The notes: generated by a model from the letters alone, not told the origin. A DNA stretch of 64,000 bases from Gilvimarinus algae (GCF_030518215.1 NZ_JAULRT010000062.1:558001-622000); one strand, 5' to 3'; shown: positions 8,236 through 19,157, counted from the stretch's first letter. A program made the numbers and translations.

Positions 8236-9331
8236 ATGGAAATCAATCCGCACCTGACAGCCCTTAAAGACCTCAAGGCGCGCACCGACGTGCTTAGGGG
8301 GTATCTTTGACTACGATGCCAAGAAAGAGCGCCTGACAGAAGTCGAGCTCGAGCTCGGCGAACCTGACGTCTGGAACAACCCCGAGCGCGCCCAGGCTCT
8401 GGGCAAAGAGCGGTCGTCCCTCGAGGCCGTGGTAAAGACCATCGATGATCTGGACAGCGGCGTCAGTGACCTGACCGAGCTGCTGGAAATGGCCAAAGAG
8501 GAGAACGACGAGGACAGCCTGAATGATGTGATCGAAGAGATCACGGGGCTGGATGATCAGTTGCAGCTGCTGGAATTCCGTCGTATGTTCTCCGGCGAAA
8601 TGGACGAAAACAGCGCCTACCTGGATATCCAGGCCGGCTCTGGTGGCACCGAGGCGCAGGATTGGGCCGAAATGGTGCTTCGTATGTATTTGCGCTGGGG
8701 CGAGGCCAAGGGCTTCAAGGCGACGCTGGAAGAGGCATCGGCGGGCGAGGTGGCTGGCATTAAAAGCGCTACCATTCGCTTTGAGGGCGAGTACGCCTTT
8801 GGCTGGCTGCGCACAGAAACCGGCGTTCACCGCCTGGTGCGCAAATCGCCGTTCGACTCGGGCAACCGGCGCCATACGTCTTTTTGCTCGGTGTTTGTGT
8901 CACCGGAAATTGACGACGACATTGAGATTGATATTAACCCGGCCGACGTGCGCACCGATACCTACCGTGCCTCGGGCGCCGGTGGCCAGCACATTAACAA
9001 GACCGATTCGGCTGTGCGTTTGACCCATGAGCCTACCAATACGGTTGTGCAGTGTCAGAGCGAGCGCTCGCAGCACTCCAACCGCGATAAAGCCTGGAAA
9101 ATGCTGCGCGCCAAACTCTACGAGTTGGAAGTGCAAAAGCGCAACGCAGATAAGCAGGCTCTGGAAGACACCAAATCCGATATCGGCTGGGGCAGTCAAA
9201 TCCGCTCCTACGTGCTGGATGATCAGCGCATCAAGGATTTGCGCACCGGTGTGCAAACCAGCAACTGCCAGAGCGTACTGGACGGGTCGCTGGATCAATT
9301 TATTGAAGCGAGCCTAAAGGCTGGACTCTAA
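8236..9331 (+). CDS. prfB: peptide chain release factor 2, with programmed +1 frameshift
   Basis: RF2 terminates translation at UGA and UAA. The first 24 codons from the ATG at 8236 (ending VLRGYL) run into an in-frame TGA at 8308. Reading resumes in the +1 frame at 8309 (DYDAKKERL) and continues to 9331, giving 364 residues, close to the E. coli length. Visible motifs are SPF (stop-codon recognition) and GAGGQ (peptidyl-tRNA hydrolysis); the C-terminus ([16 protein letters not shown]) is family-typical. The frameshift makes RF2 autoregulate its own synthesis. It lies 19 bases upstream of lysS, the arrangement seen in E. coli. Confidence 0.97.
8296..8310 (+). promoter_or_regulatory. prfB programmed +1 frameshift site
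   Basis: A Shine-Dalgarno-like AGGGGG (8296-8301), a 3-base spacer and CTTTGA (8305-8310) form the classical RF2 recoding site. The ribosome pairs with the internal Shine-Dalgarno, slips from CTT to TTT, and bypasses the TGA at 8308-8310 when RF2 is scarce. All elements match the enterobacterial site in order and spacing. Confidence 0.96.
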
Positions 9332-9350
9332 TCGAGATAAGTGACCCGCT

Positions 9351-10835
<1,485 letters not shown>

Positions 10836-10838
10836 TCC

Positions 10839-11366
10839 GTGGCGCTGGGGGCAAGTGTTTACAAGGTCAATCTCAATCTGTCGGACACCGACCGGCATGT
10901 TTATCTGGATACCCGGCTGACGCTGGCCCGCCACCCCTCGGAAACCGAAGAGCGGATGATGGTGCGCCTGCTTGCGTGGTGTCTGCACGCGCACGATGAT
11001 TTACTTTTCGGTAAAGGCCTGTCTACCGAGGATGAGCCCGATGTCTGGCAAGTTGATCCCTCCGGCGATATCCTCGAGTGGATTGAGGTGGGTCAACCGA
11101 GCTTGGATCGGCTTAAAAAAGCCCGCTCGCGATCCCGCCGGCAGTTTGTCTATAGTACCGGCCGCGGGCGTGATCAGTGGTGGCCGAGTGTGGCCAAAGA
11201 GTGCAATGCTATGGCCTCTCTCAGCGTGCGACATTTGGACGCTGACGAGGTGGCGGCGCTAGCCGATTTGGCCGAAAGGAACATGTCACTTTCCGTCTAC
11301 ATCAGCGAGGGGAGCGCGCTTTTCACAAGCGCTGATAAATCCCTTACCATTACCCCCCAACAGTAA
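10839..11366 (+). CDS. yaeQ: YaeQ family protein
   Basis: The protein has 175 residues and matches YaeQ along its length: the LTLARHPSETEERMMVRLLAW segment, DEPDVWQVDPSG, WIEVGQPSLDRLKKA and the C-terminal mixed alpha/beta part. YaeQ has a PD-(D/E)XK nuclease-like fold and was once proposed to suppress rfaH loss; its cellular role is unsettled. Translation starts at a GTG (10839) just 3 bases after the lysS stop, so it belongs to the prfB-lysS operon. No catalytic claim is made. Confidence 0.88.
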   Translation: MALGASVYKVNLNLSDTDRHVYLDTRLTLARHPSETEERMMVRLLAWCLHAHDDLLFGKGLSTEDEPDVWQVDPSGDILEWIEVGQPSLDRLKKARSRSRRQFVYSTGRGRDQWWPSVAKECNAMASLSVRHLDADEVAALADLAERNMSLSVYISEGSALFTSADKSLTITPQQ

Positions 11367-11387
11367 TTAACAAGGCGAGACAAGGCT

Positions 11388-12236
11388 ATGAACATTGTCG
11401 ATATTACTGCCGAAAATGCGCAACAGTATGTGATTGACGAGTCGTTTAAGCGGCTGGTTGTGGTGCAGTTTTGGTCGGGCCGCAGCGAGGGCTGCAAAGC
11501 TCTGATGCCCGTGCTTGAAACCATTGCCGGTGAATACCCGGGTGATTTGCTACTGGCCAAAATTAACACGGACCAGCAGCAAATGCTGGTGGCTCAGTTT
11601 GGTATTCAAAGCCTGCCGACGGTAATGATCATCAAAGACGGTCAGCCGGTGGACGGCTTTAGTGGCGTTCAGCCGGAGCCGCAAATCCGCGAGCTGCTGG
11701 AACCCTACCTGCCCAAAGCCTGGGAGGCCGACGTACTGGCCGCTAAGGCCTGGATGGATGAGGCCAACTACGCCGAGGCCCTCCCACTGCTGCGCCAGGC
11801 GCACGAAGTGTCCAATCAATTGCCCATGATTACCTGCCTGCTGGCGCTGTGTTATGCCGAAATGGGCCGGGTGGAAGAGGCTGAGGGCCTGCTGGCGACG
11901 GTAAAAATGGCCGATCAGGATGCCGTCTACCACCAGGCCCTTTCGGTGGTGGAGTTGAAAAAGCAGGCCGCCGACTCGCCCGAGCTGGAAAAGCTGCAGG
12001 CCGAGTACGCGGCCAATCCGGATAATTTGCAAGCCGCCTACGCTCTGGCGCTGCAAATGAACGAAGAGGGTCAGCACAAAAACGCCCTCGAGCTGTTGCT
12101 GGATATTTTCAAGCGCGATCGGGGCTTTAATGACGGCGCTGCCCGCAAAGCCATTACCGATATTCTCGCCGCCCTTGGCAAGGGTGATCCGCTGGCGGTT
12201 GAGTATCAGCGCAAGCTTTTTACCTTGCTCTACTGA
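11388..12236 (+). CDS. cnoX: thioredoxin-like co-chaperone with TPR-like repeats (YbbN/CnoX family)
   Basis: The protein has 282 residues. The N-terminal thioredoxin fold (about 1-108) has WSGRSEGC where thioredoxin has WCGPC: the first Cys is lost, as in YbbN/CnoX, so it is probably not an oxidoreductase. The cis-Pro motif SLPTVMII is present. The C-terminal half (about 115-282) is alpha-helical TPR-like. In E. coli CnoX binds GroEL and DnaK clients and acts as a holdase after chlorine or oxidative stress. Its TGA overlaps the ATG of the next gene by one base. Confidence 0.88.
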   Translation: MNIVDITAENAQQYVIDESFKRLVVVQFWSGRSEGCKALMPVLETIAGEYPGDLLLAKINTDQQQMLVAQFGIQSLPTVMIIKDGQPVDGFSGVQPEPQIRELLEPYLPKAWEADVLAAKAWMDEANYAEALPLLRQAHEVSNQLPMITCLLALCYAEMGRVEEAEGLLATVKMADQDAVYHQALSVVELKKQAADSPELEKLQAEYAANPDNLQAAYALALQMNEEGQHKNALELLLDIFKRDRGFNDGAARKAITDILAALGKGDPLAVEYQRKLFTLLY

Positions 12237-13195
12237 TGCGCCGCCCAATAGCACTTATGTGCCTGGCGCCGTTTGTAATGAGCGCCTGCACGCCTGAGCC
12301 GGAGTCCTCCGCGGGCATTACCCCGCCCGATTACTTGTCCATGGCGCAGGGGCAGGTTGTCCTCGAGCGGGACCAACTGAAAGTCACACTAACGCCGGGT
12401 GTCGGCGGGCGTATCGCGTCAGTGGTGTTCGCGGGCAAAGAAAGATTGATGACTGCCCAGGGGGCTGCCAACAGCAACAGCTGGGGCAATGTGCTCTGGA
12501 CCAGCCCCCAGAGTGAGTGGGGGTGGCCGCCGCCAGCGGCGCTCGACTCGGAACCCTACCGCACGCAGCTCACAGAGCAGGGGGTTACCCTGGTTGGGGA
12601 TGCAGACCCCGGGCTCAAGGTCGCGGCGAGCAAAAGCTACTCGCTGGGCAACACGGAAAACACTCTGGTTATCGACTACCAAATTCGCAACACCGGTGAA
12701 GAGACGGTGACACTGGCGCCCTGGGAAATTACCCGTTTACCCGCCGAGGGGCTGATCTTTTTCCCCAAAGGTGAAACGCCTTATACCACTGGTAATTTTT
12801 CCGGGCTGCCGTTTGCGGAAGCCGACGGCATCAGTTGGTATGAGTACCAGCGGGCCGATCTTACCGCCGAGCACCATAAGGTGATGACCGATGGCGAAGA
12901 GGGGTGGCTGGCCTATCAGTCTGATGATTATCTGTTCGTGAAGGTCTTTGAGAATGTACCGGCTGAACTCATGGCCCCCGGAGAAGGGGAAATTGAGTTT
13001 TATGCCAATGGCGCAGGGACCTATATAGAGCTAGAACAGCAGGGCTATCTGACAACCCTGATGCCCGGTGAGTCGCTCAGTTGGGAAGTCTTGTGGGTCT
13101 TCGCCACAGTGCCGGAAGATCTGGTTGGCGAGCACGGTGTGCTGGCTCAGCGCGCCCGGCAACTGGCCGGAGGCGCGCTGGCGCAGGCGGACTGA
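12236..13195 (+). CDS. DUF4380-like lipoprotein, probable beta-sandwich sugar-related protein
   Basis: The protein has 319 residues. The N-terminus (MRRPIALMCLAPFVMSAC) is a lipoprotein signal with a lipobox ending in Cys17. The body resembles DUF4380, a beta-supersandwich family related to galactose mutarotase, with the motif WTSPQSEWGWPPPAALDS near residue 85-100 and GGRIASV near 55. It is coupled to ybbN by TGATG. Its stop codon directly abuts the stop of the convergent sugar transporter (TGATCA at 13193-13198). A role in sugar handling is suggested by fold and neighbour only. Confidence 0.72.
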   Translation: MRRPIALMCLAPFVMSACTPEPESSAGITPPDYLSMAQGQVVLERDQLKVTLTPGVGGRIASVVFAGKERLMTAQGAANSNSWGNVLWTSPQSEWGWPPPAALDSEPYRTQLTEQGVTLVGDADPGLKVAASKSYSLGNTENTLVIDYQIRNTGEETVTLAPWEITRLPAEGLIFFPKGETPYTTGNFSGLPFAEADGISWYEYQRADLTAEHHKVMTDGEEGWLAYQSDDYLFVKVFENVPAELMAPGEGEIEFYANGAGTYIELEQQGYLTTLMPGESLSWEVLWVFATVPEDLVGEHGVLAQRARQLAGGALAQAD

Positions 13196-14500
13196 TCAGT
13201 CCGCTTTGGCGTAGAGGTTAGCGTACTTCACGCCGTAAAACAGGATGTAGCCGTAGCACAGGGCCGGCAGCAGGAACGACAGCTGAATGCCAATGGTATC
13301 GGCCAGTACCCCCTGCAGCAGAGGCACAATAGCGCCGCCGACAATCGCGACACACAAAAGCCCTGAGCCCTGACTGGTCAGGCTGCCAAGCTTGTGCAGT
13401 GCCATGCTGAAAATGGTGGGAAACATAATCGAGTTGCACAAGCCCACGGCGATAATCGCCCACATGGCCAGTTTGCCGTCAAAGAACACCGCCGCCAACA
13501 CCAGCGCAATGGCCGCTACGCAGTTAAAGGCCAGCACCTTGCCGGGCTGGACATGGCGCATGACCACAAAGCCGATAAACCGGCCGATCATGGCACCACC
13601 CCAATAAAAACTCACGTAGGCTGCGGCTTCGTGCTCCTTCATGCCAGCGATGTTTTCCTCGCCAAAGAAGTTCACCAAAAAGCTGCCAATGGCTACCTCG
13701 CCGCCCACGTACATGAAAATACCCAGGGCGCCAAGGATCAGATGGGGCTGCTTGAAAATAGAGCCTTTTTCACCCATATGCGCGGCATCTGACAGGTCGG
13801 CCGGGTCATTGTCGTGGGAGATTTGAGGCAGCTTCGCCAGTTTGAAAAACACCGCCAGAGCGATCAGCGAGCCGGCCAGCACCAGGTAGGGCATCTGCAC
13901 GGCGGCGGCTTCTTTGGCTTTCATGGCCGCCACTTCCATTTCTGACAGGCTTTCGTGGTCGAGCACTTCGCCGGCGGCAGCGAGAATCAATAAGCCGCCA
14001 AGCGCCGGCGCGATGGTGGTGCCCAGCGAGTTAAAAGCCTGGGTCAGGTTCAATCGGCTCGAGGCGGTGCGTGCGGGCCCAAGCACCGTAACATAGGGGT
14101 TGGCCGCCACTTGCAGCACAGTGATGCCTGCCGCCAGGATAAAAAACGCGATCAGAAACACGGTGTAGGTGCTCATTGAAGCGGGGTAGAACAGGAAACA
14201 ACCAAACCCGGCAATGACCAGACCGGTAACGGCGCCGTTCTGGTAGCCTATTTTCTTAATCAGCGATCCCGCGGGCAGAGATACCACCGCGTAAGCGAAG
14301 AAGAAGCAAAATTGCACCATCATCGCTTGGGTGTAGGTCAGGGTATAAACGTTTTTCAGGTGGGGAATCAGCACATCGTTCATGGCCGTCAGTAGGCCCC
14401 ACATGAAGAACAAAATCGTGATAATAATCAGCGGGCCCGTGTAGTTTTCATCGGTATCGGTCGTTTGAGCGACACCAGCGCCGGTCGGAGCAGTTGCCAT
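13196..14500 (-). CDS. sugar MFS transporter, FHS family (GluP/FucP-like)
   Basis: The protein has 434 residues and about 12 hydrophobic segments. The opening FFMWGLLTAMNDVLIPHLK and the segment QVAANPYVTVLGP are characteristic of the fucose/glucose/galactose:H+ symporter group (FucP, GluP). With glucokinase and a GH3 glucosidase in the same predicted regulon, glucose is the likeliest substrate. GAGGTG stands just before the ATG. The promoter contains a LacI-type palindrome over its -35 (14639-14652). The LacI-family gene is divergent across a 218-base gap. Confidence 0.87.
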   Translation of the reverse strand: MATAPTGAGVAQTTDTDENYTGPLIIITILFFMWGLLTAMNDVLIPHLKNVYTLTYTQAMMVQFCFFFAYAVVSLPAGSLIKKIGYQNGAVTGLVIAGFGCFLFYPASMSTYTVFLIAFFILAAGITVLQVAANPYVTVLGPARTASSRLNLTQAFNSLGTTIAPALGGLLILAAAGEVLDHESLSEMEVAAMKAKEAAAVQMPYLVLAGSLIALAVFFKLAKLPQISHDNDPADLSDAAHMGEKGSIFKQPHLILGALGIFMYVGGEVAIGSFLVNFFGEENIAGMKEHEAAAYVSFYWGGAMIGRFIGFVVMRHVQPGKVLAFNCVAAIALVLAAVFFDGKLAMWAIIAVGLCNSIMFPTIFSMALHKLGSLTSQGSGLLCVAIVGGAIVPLLQGVLADTIGIQLSFLLPALCYGYILFYGVKYANLYAKAD

Positions 14501-14624
14501 AGTTACACCTCGTAGGAAGAATCTGTTATGTCACCGCACTGGATGCGTGCCTTGCGGTTTGTTTGTTGTGTCAGGTGTGCCTTGTTGTTATGAGCCCTGG
14601 AGCGGACCTCTATTTAGCGCGGCT

Positions 14625-14653
14625 ACTATAAAGCAAACTGACAGCGCTGTCAG
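14625..14653 (-). promoter_or_regulatory. sugar transporter promoter with LacI-type operator
   Basis: Read on the minus strand, CTGACA, a 17-base spacer and TATAGT (plus-strand 14625-14630) make a good sigma-70 promoter for the MFS gene. The palindrome TGACAGCGCTGTCA (14639-14652) covers the -35, so binding should block RNA polymerase. The same palindrome occurs at 22848-22861. The adjacent LacI-family protein is the obvious candidate regulator. Confidence 0.8.
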
Positions 14654-14718
14654 CATAGCGCGCCGCCGCCGTTCCGGTTTTCAGGTAGAATGCCTTCTTT
14701 TTGCGCAGGAAGGACTCA

Positions 14719-15735
14719 GTGGCCAAGGCAACCATTGACGACGTCGCCGCTCTTGCCGGCGTCTCTATGAAAACCGTCTCGCGGGTAGTGAACAAAGAGC
14801 CCAATGTGCGAGCCAGCACCCGGGACAAGGTGCAGGCGGCCATTGCCGAGCTGGAGTATCGCCCCAGTCAGTCGGCCCGCTCGCTGGCAGCCAACCGCTC
14901 CTATGTGCTGGGGCTGCTCTACGATAACCCCAGCGCCAACTACGTGATTGATGTTCAGGAGGGGGCGCTCGAAACCTGCCGCCGCGCCGGTTACGACTTG
15001 CTCATTCACCCCTGTCGTCACGACGAGCCCAGTCTGGCCAGTGAAGTATTGTCGCTGGTGCGCCAGAGTCGGGTTGACGGGCTGATTCTGACGCCGCCGT
15101 TGTCTGATATTGCCGAGTTGGTCGAAGGGCTGGTGGCCGCCCAGGTGCCCTTTGTCCGGCTTTCGCCTACCGAGAACAAGCAGGCCTGCCCCTATGTGCA
15201 AACCAACGATCAGGAGGCGGCCTATGATATGACCTGCCAGTTGATCGAGCTCGGCCATGAGCGTATTGGTTTTATCGCCGGGCACCCGGACCACAAAGCG
15301 GTTGCAGAACGCTTCAAAGGCTACAGGGCTGCCTTGAAAGAGAGTCGGATCAAGCTGGATAAATCTCTTGTGGTGCAGGGCTACAACTCGTTTGAATCCG
15401 GTCGCGCGGGTGCCGCTCAACTCCTGGCGCTTGAGTCCAGGCCCACGGCGATTTTCGCCAGTAACGATGATATGGCCGCGGGCGTGATTATCGAGGCGCA
15501 TCATCGGGGTATTGCCATCCCGCGCGAGCTGTCGGTAGCCGGCTTTGACGATACCCCCGTGGCTCACCAGATTTTCCCCTCTCTTACCACCGTCAGCCAG
15601 CCCATTGCCGATATGGCCAGTAAGGCCACGGAACTGCTGATCAAGCAGCTCAAGGGAAAAGCCGTGCAAATGCCGGCGGCGATTATGAGCTGTCGGATTC
15701 TGGTGCGCGAAAGCACTGGCAAGCTGGGCAAGTAA
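14719..15735 (+). CDS. LacI family transcriptional regulator of the glucose/beta-glucan regulon
   Basis: The protein has 338 residues. The N-terminal LacI helix-turn-helix (TIDDVAALAGVSMKTVSRVVN) with the hinge helix RPSQSARSLAANRS is followed by a periplasmic-binding-protein-like sensor domain ending with SVAGFDDTPVAHQIFPSLTTV. GTG at 14719 is chosen because AGGAAGGA ends four bases upstream. It is divergent from the sugar transporter, and the shared intergenic region contains an operator-like palindrome also present between glk and the GH3 gene. It should therefore repress transport and glucoside use until a sugar or sugar phosphate binds. The inducer is unknown. Confidence 0.9.
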   Translation: MAKATIDDVAALAGVSMKTVSRVVNKEPNVRASTRDKVQAAIAELEYRPSQSARSLAANRSYVLGLLYDNPSANYVIDVQEGALETCRRAGYDLLIHPCRHDEPSLASEVLSLVRQSRVDGLILTPPLSDIAELVEGLVAAQVPFVRLSPTENKQACPYVQTNDQEAAYDMTCQLIELGHERIGFIAGHPDHKAVAERFKGYRAALKESRIKLDKSLVVQGYNSFESGRAGAAQLLALESRPTAIFASNDDMAAGVIIEAHHRGIAIPRELSVAGFDDTPVAHQIFPSLTTVSQPIADMASKATELLIKQLKGKAVQMPAAIMSCRILVRESTGKLGK

Positions 15736-15909
15736 TCTCAGCGCTTTTCCGGCAAGTGTGAACTTGTTTGGGCTCCATTCCGGTTGGTTTTTTGCCCACT
15801 GAGGTGGCCGCTAACCATCGATTGACGCAGCCACGGTGGTACTGCTACAAAGTGCCCGTTGCAGTGTTTTCTGCTGCTACTTTTCCTAGGTTGCTAGTAC
15901 AAGGTGTCT

Positions 15910-16881
15910 ATGATCTACGCTCTTTTGGCTGTGGTATTGGGGCTGGCGCTATTGGTGTGGAGCGCTGATCGCTTTGTCGACGGCGCTGCCGCTACCGCGC
16001 GCCACTTTGGTATGCCGGCGCTGTTGATTGGCATGGTGGTGGTGGGCTTTGGGACTTCCGCGCCCGAAATGGTGGTTTCAGCATTGGCGGCAGGGCAGGG
16101 TAACCCTGGCCTCGCGCTCGGCAACGCCTATGGTTCCAACATCACCAATATTGCGTTGATTCTTGGGTTGACCGCGCTGATCAGCCCGATTGTTGTGCAC
16201 TCGCAGGTGCTGCGCAAAGAGTTGCCCATTTTGCTCGCGGTGACGGTGCTGGCGGCCTGGCAATTAACGGACGGTGATATTGATCGGGTCGACGCGCTGG
16301 TGCTTCTCGGCGTGTTTGTGGTGGTCATGGCCTGGACTATTTGGCAGGGCATGAAAAAGGCCAGCGACCCGCTCGGCGTGGAAATGGGGCAGGAGCTTGA
16401 GGCAAACGCCCTGCCCATCAAGCGTGCCGTCTTTTGGTTGGTGGCGGGTTTAGTGCTGCTGATCATCAGCTCGCGGATTCTGGTTTGGGGTGCGGTGTCG
16501 CTCGCGCAAAGCTTCGGCGTCAGCGACTTGATCATCGGCCTGACGGTGGTGGCAGTGGGCACGTCGCTGCCGGAGCTGGCATCGTCCATTCTCGCCATCC
16601 GCAAGGGCGAGCACGATCTCGCGCTGGGTAATGTACTTGGATCTAATTTGTTTAATACGTTGGCTGTGGTGGGTATAGCCGGTGTCATTCACCCCTTGGA
16701 GGTAGGGCCAGAGGTGCTTAGTCGCGACATGCTGGTTATGGCGGGTTTGACGGCCTCACTGTTTGTATTGGGCTATGGCTTTCGCAGGCAAGGTCGGATT
16801 AACCGCTTCGAAGGGGCGTTTTTACTGGCGTGTTATCTCGGTTACACCGCGTATCTGATTGCCGCTACCTTTGGCGGTTAG
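15910..16881 (+). CDS. yrbG: calcium/sodium antiporter, YrbG-like (CaCA family)
   Basis: This 323-residue membrane protein has ten hydrophobic segments in two inverted halves. The alpha repeats are clear: GFGTSAPEMVVS with GNAYGSNITN in the first half, AVGTSLPELASS with GNVLGSNLFN in the second. These are the ion-binding signatures of Na+/Ca2+ exchangers. ATG at 15910 is preferred over the in-frame GTG at 15904, which is part of its own AAGG ribosome site. It stands alone between the LacI regulator and the convergent DUF2254 gene. Confidence 0.9.
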   Translation: MIYALLAVVLGLALLVWSADRFVDGAAATARHFGMPALLIGMVVVGFGTSAPEMVVSALAAGQGNPGLALGNAYGSNITNIALILGLTALISPIVVHSQVLRKELPILLAVTVLAAWQLTDGDIDRVDALVLLGVFVVVMAWTIWQGMKKASDPLGVEMGQELEANALPIKRAVFWLVAGLVLLIISSRILVWGAVSLAQSFGVSDLIIGLTVVAVGTSLPELASSILAIRKGEHDLALGNVLGSNLFNTLAVVGIAGVIHPLEVGPEVLSRDMLVMAGLTASLFVLGYGFRRQGRINRFEGAFLLACYLGYTAYLIAATFGG

Positions 16882-17010
16882 TAGTCCGACCTGTAAAGAG
16901 GCTTTGCCGGAGGCTCAAAGAAGGTATAGGTTTGGTGCGTCTGTTGCCGCGCGAACTGTCGCGCCAGTGCGGTCCCCGGTTTTATGCTTGCCGGGTAACT
17001 TGTTACCGAG

Positions 17011-18300
17011 CTAATCGTTGCCGGGCCCAGCCGCTTGCTCAGTCGCACCGAAAAGCCGCTCGAAAACACCGTCGAGCGCTTGTTGGTCAGGCTCGAACTC
17101 AATGTGCGACCGGGCTCTTGCCAAAGCGCGTCGCGCTGCTGCCAAGGCGGCGTGATGAAAGTGTGTATCTATCGCGGCCAGTGCGCCTAAGGATTTTTGC
17201 AGGCGAATTTGCACTTCAAGCATGGTTGCCCCGTCGCGTGCGATGGGGCTGAAAAAATCGATAAACAGCTCTTCTAGTTCAACGCGCGGCACCCAAACCC
17301 GCGGGTAAGGAATCTCGTAGTCGCTGACATCCTCGGGTGTGACTTTCCAGGCGCTTATCAAGCGCACGCCGCGGCCCAGCACTTCAATAGCCGTGCCGGG
17401 ATCGTTAATGCCCGGAGAGAGCGCACGCGAGGCAATTTCAGCCATGACCAAGAGCCCGAACCGTGGGTCCTGATCAAAAGATCGGGTATCCCCCAGGGTA
17501 ATCGCGTTGTGCAGTGGTTTGAACTCATCGTCAGAGCTCTGGACGCTGCTATAGAGCAAGGCTCTGTGGGGGTGAACAAAAGAACCCGGCAGGCAGGCAA
17601 TGTACAGTTGAGCCTTTCGCTCATCCGCCCACTGATTGAGAGCTTGAACGTCGATATGTTGGATATAGCCCGTGGCCGAGCTGTAAATTGCCTGACAGCC
17701 TTCGGGTATGTCGTCCAGGCTGTCGAGCCTTTGTCCGTCCAGCCAGGGGTGTTCACTGCGCCTGACGATAGCCGCCATGGCCGCGCTCTCGACCCGGTCA
17801 GCTATCTCGCTAAAACGGCTCAGCCTGGCCAGGTGATTAATCCAGAGTAAAATGGTACCGACAATCAACACCACCACGGCGATGGTGACGACGAACAGTA
17901 TCACGCGCCCTTCGTCGCCATAGACGCCGGTGCTGAGCGCAATGATGCCGACTAACGAGTAGACAAACGAGCCGACAAACGTCGCCAAGGCGTTCTGCGT
18001 GGTCGTATCTTCTATGAGCAGACGTGTAGCCCGTGGGGTAAGGCTGTTGGCGGCACTGCTGTGGGCCGTCACCATCACGCTTAGGGAAAAAGTCGTCACC
18101 GCAAGCATGCTGGAGGCGAGAATTGACAGAATTTTATCGACCGCTTCGGACCCGATGAGCCCTGAAAGAGAGGCGGGGATAAACCCCTTGAGCGCAATAG
18201 CGATCAGCGCCGTGGCCACGGCGAGAATGGCAAAGGCCAGAGTACGCATCCAAAGGGCGCGGCTCAACTGCAGGAGTTTCCATCCGAACTTGGTGAGCAT
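17011..18300 (-). CDS. DUF2254 family membrane protein
   Basis: The protein has 429 residues. There are four hydrophobic segments in the first 165 residues (around 15-38, 55-80, 105-125, 135-155), with the motif LSVMVTAHSSAANSLTPRATRLL between the second and third, diagnostic of DUF2254. A large soluble domain of about 260 residues follows, with ISPGINDPGTA-like LSPGINDPGTAIEVL. The family is widespread and uncharacterised. It is monocistronic, divergent from the small secreted protein gene. Confidence 0.85.
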   Translation of the reverse strand: MLTKFGWKLLQLSRALWMRTLAFAILAVATALIAIALKGFIPASLSGLIGSEAVDKILSILASSMLAVTTFSLSVMVTAHSSAANSLTPRATRLLIEDTTTQNALATFVGSFVYSLVGIIALSTGVYGDEGRVILFVVTIAVVVLIVGTILLWINHLARLSRFSEIADRVESAAMAAIVRRSEHPWLDGQRLDSLDDIPEGCQAIYSSATGYIQHIDVQALNQWADERKAQLYIACLPGSFVHPHRALLYSSVQSSDDEFKPLHNAITLGDTRSFDQDPRFGLLVMAEIASRALSPGINDPGTAIEVLGRGVRLISAWKVTPEDVSDYEIPYPRVWVPRVELEELFIDFFSPIARDGATMLEVQIRLQKSLGALAAIDTHFHHAALAAARRALARARSHIEFEPDQQALDGVFERLFGATEQAAGPGND

Positions 18301-18480
18301 AAGGTGTGCTTCCTGGATTATTCGCTATCGGCTCTGCGCCTGGGTCTCCATACTCCGAGCTCAGGGGCGAGGTGCGATTCAACTTGTGCCAGCGCTGGGG
18401 TATGATGTTCGGGCTTCGCGGTCAAGCAAAGCGCTGCGTGAATACTGGCACAATGCCTGTTTAATGGAAAGGAAAGACGT

Positions 18481-18990
18481 ATGATAAATCGCCCTATGTT
18501 TCTACTGCCTGGCTTGCTGACCGTTGTGAGTATGGGCGCAAGTGCAGAACCGCTGGAGTTGGAAAGCCGCTTTGATTCCAGTGAGGTCGATTGGGTAATG
18601 CAGCCAGGCAGCGCCACGGTGTCCGGCACAGCCTCTATTCGTCTGGAAACTGGTGAGCAGAAAGGTTGTGGCGGCTTTCATGTAGAGCTCCTGCCGGCGG
18701 CCGATTACGCCAACGAGCGAATTTTTCGAACTTACGGCAATAACGATCAGGGACAAATCTTGATGTCTCAAGATCCGCCGAGCTTTACCCCCGACGCCAA
18801 GGCCTATCATGAGCTCAACCTAAGCGCCCCGTGTAACGAAGACAACCGGTTTGAGTTTTTGCAAGTGCCGGCTGGGGACTATTATGCGATAGGGTTTATT
18901 ATTTGGTCCGAAGGTGACACGAAAAAAGGCGGCGGAGTGATGAAGCGAATTCGTGTGACTGAGGGCGAAAGCCTCGTTGTGGATATTTAA
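18481..18990 (+). CDS. secreted/periplasmic hypothetical protein
   Basis: The protein has 169 residues. A signal peptide of about 22 residues ends in ASA before EPLELES. The mature part is predicted beta-rich, with two Cys (CGGFHVELLPA and SAPCNEDNRF) that could form a disulphide, and a strand-turn pattern (FLQVPAGDYYAIGF) reminiscent of carboxypeptidase-regulatory or DUF2846-like small beta sandwiches. No family is claimed. A good GGAAAGGA site precedes the ATG. It is followed by a hairpin at 19110-19148. Confidence 0.7.
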   Translation: MINRPMFLLPGLLTVVSMGASAEPLELESRFDSSEVDWVMQPGSATVSGTASIRLETGEQKGCGGFHVELLPAADYANERIFRTYGNNDQGQILMSQDPPSFTPDAKAYHELNLSAPCNEDNRFEFLQVPAGDYYAIGFIIWSEGDTKKGGGVMKRIRVTEGESLVVDI

Positions 18991-19109
18991 CGGCATTCAA
19001 TGGTCGCTGTGTCAGAACGAGCCATTGGCCCTAAGGCGATGACCCCTCCTTCTGCGGCAGTTCGAATTCTTCTGCTATAAAAACCTTAACACTTGATGAA
19101 CTCTATCAG

Positions 19110-19148
19110 CATTCGTTATGCCCGGTGTCTCATCGGGCATAGCGAATG
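19110..19148. terminator. hairpin between convergent genes
   Basis: A 15-bp stem (CATTCGTTATGCCCG at 19110-19124 against CGGGCATAGCGAATG at 19134-19148, one G-T pair) encloses a 9-base loop. It lies between the secreted protein gene and the convergent Roadblock gene. The T-tract is weak on both sides, so it may act as a modest bidirectional terminator or simply as mRNA end protection. Confidence 0.5.
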
Positions 19149-19157
19149 GACCTTTGG

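Noticed and set aside
14716-15669. A 317-codon open frame antisense to the LacI regulator
   Set aside because: Fully opposite a clear LacI-family gene; composition is that of reverse-complement codons (many His, Gln, Arg, Gly).
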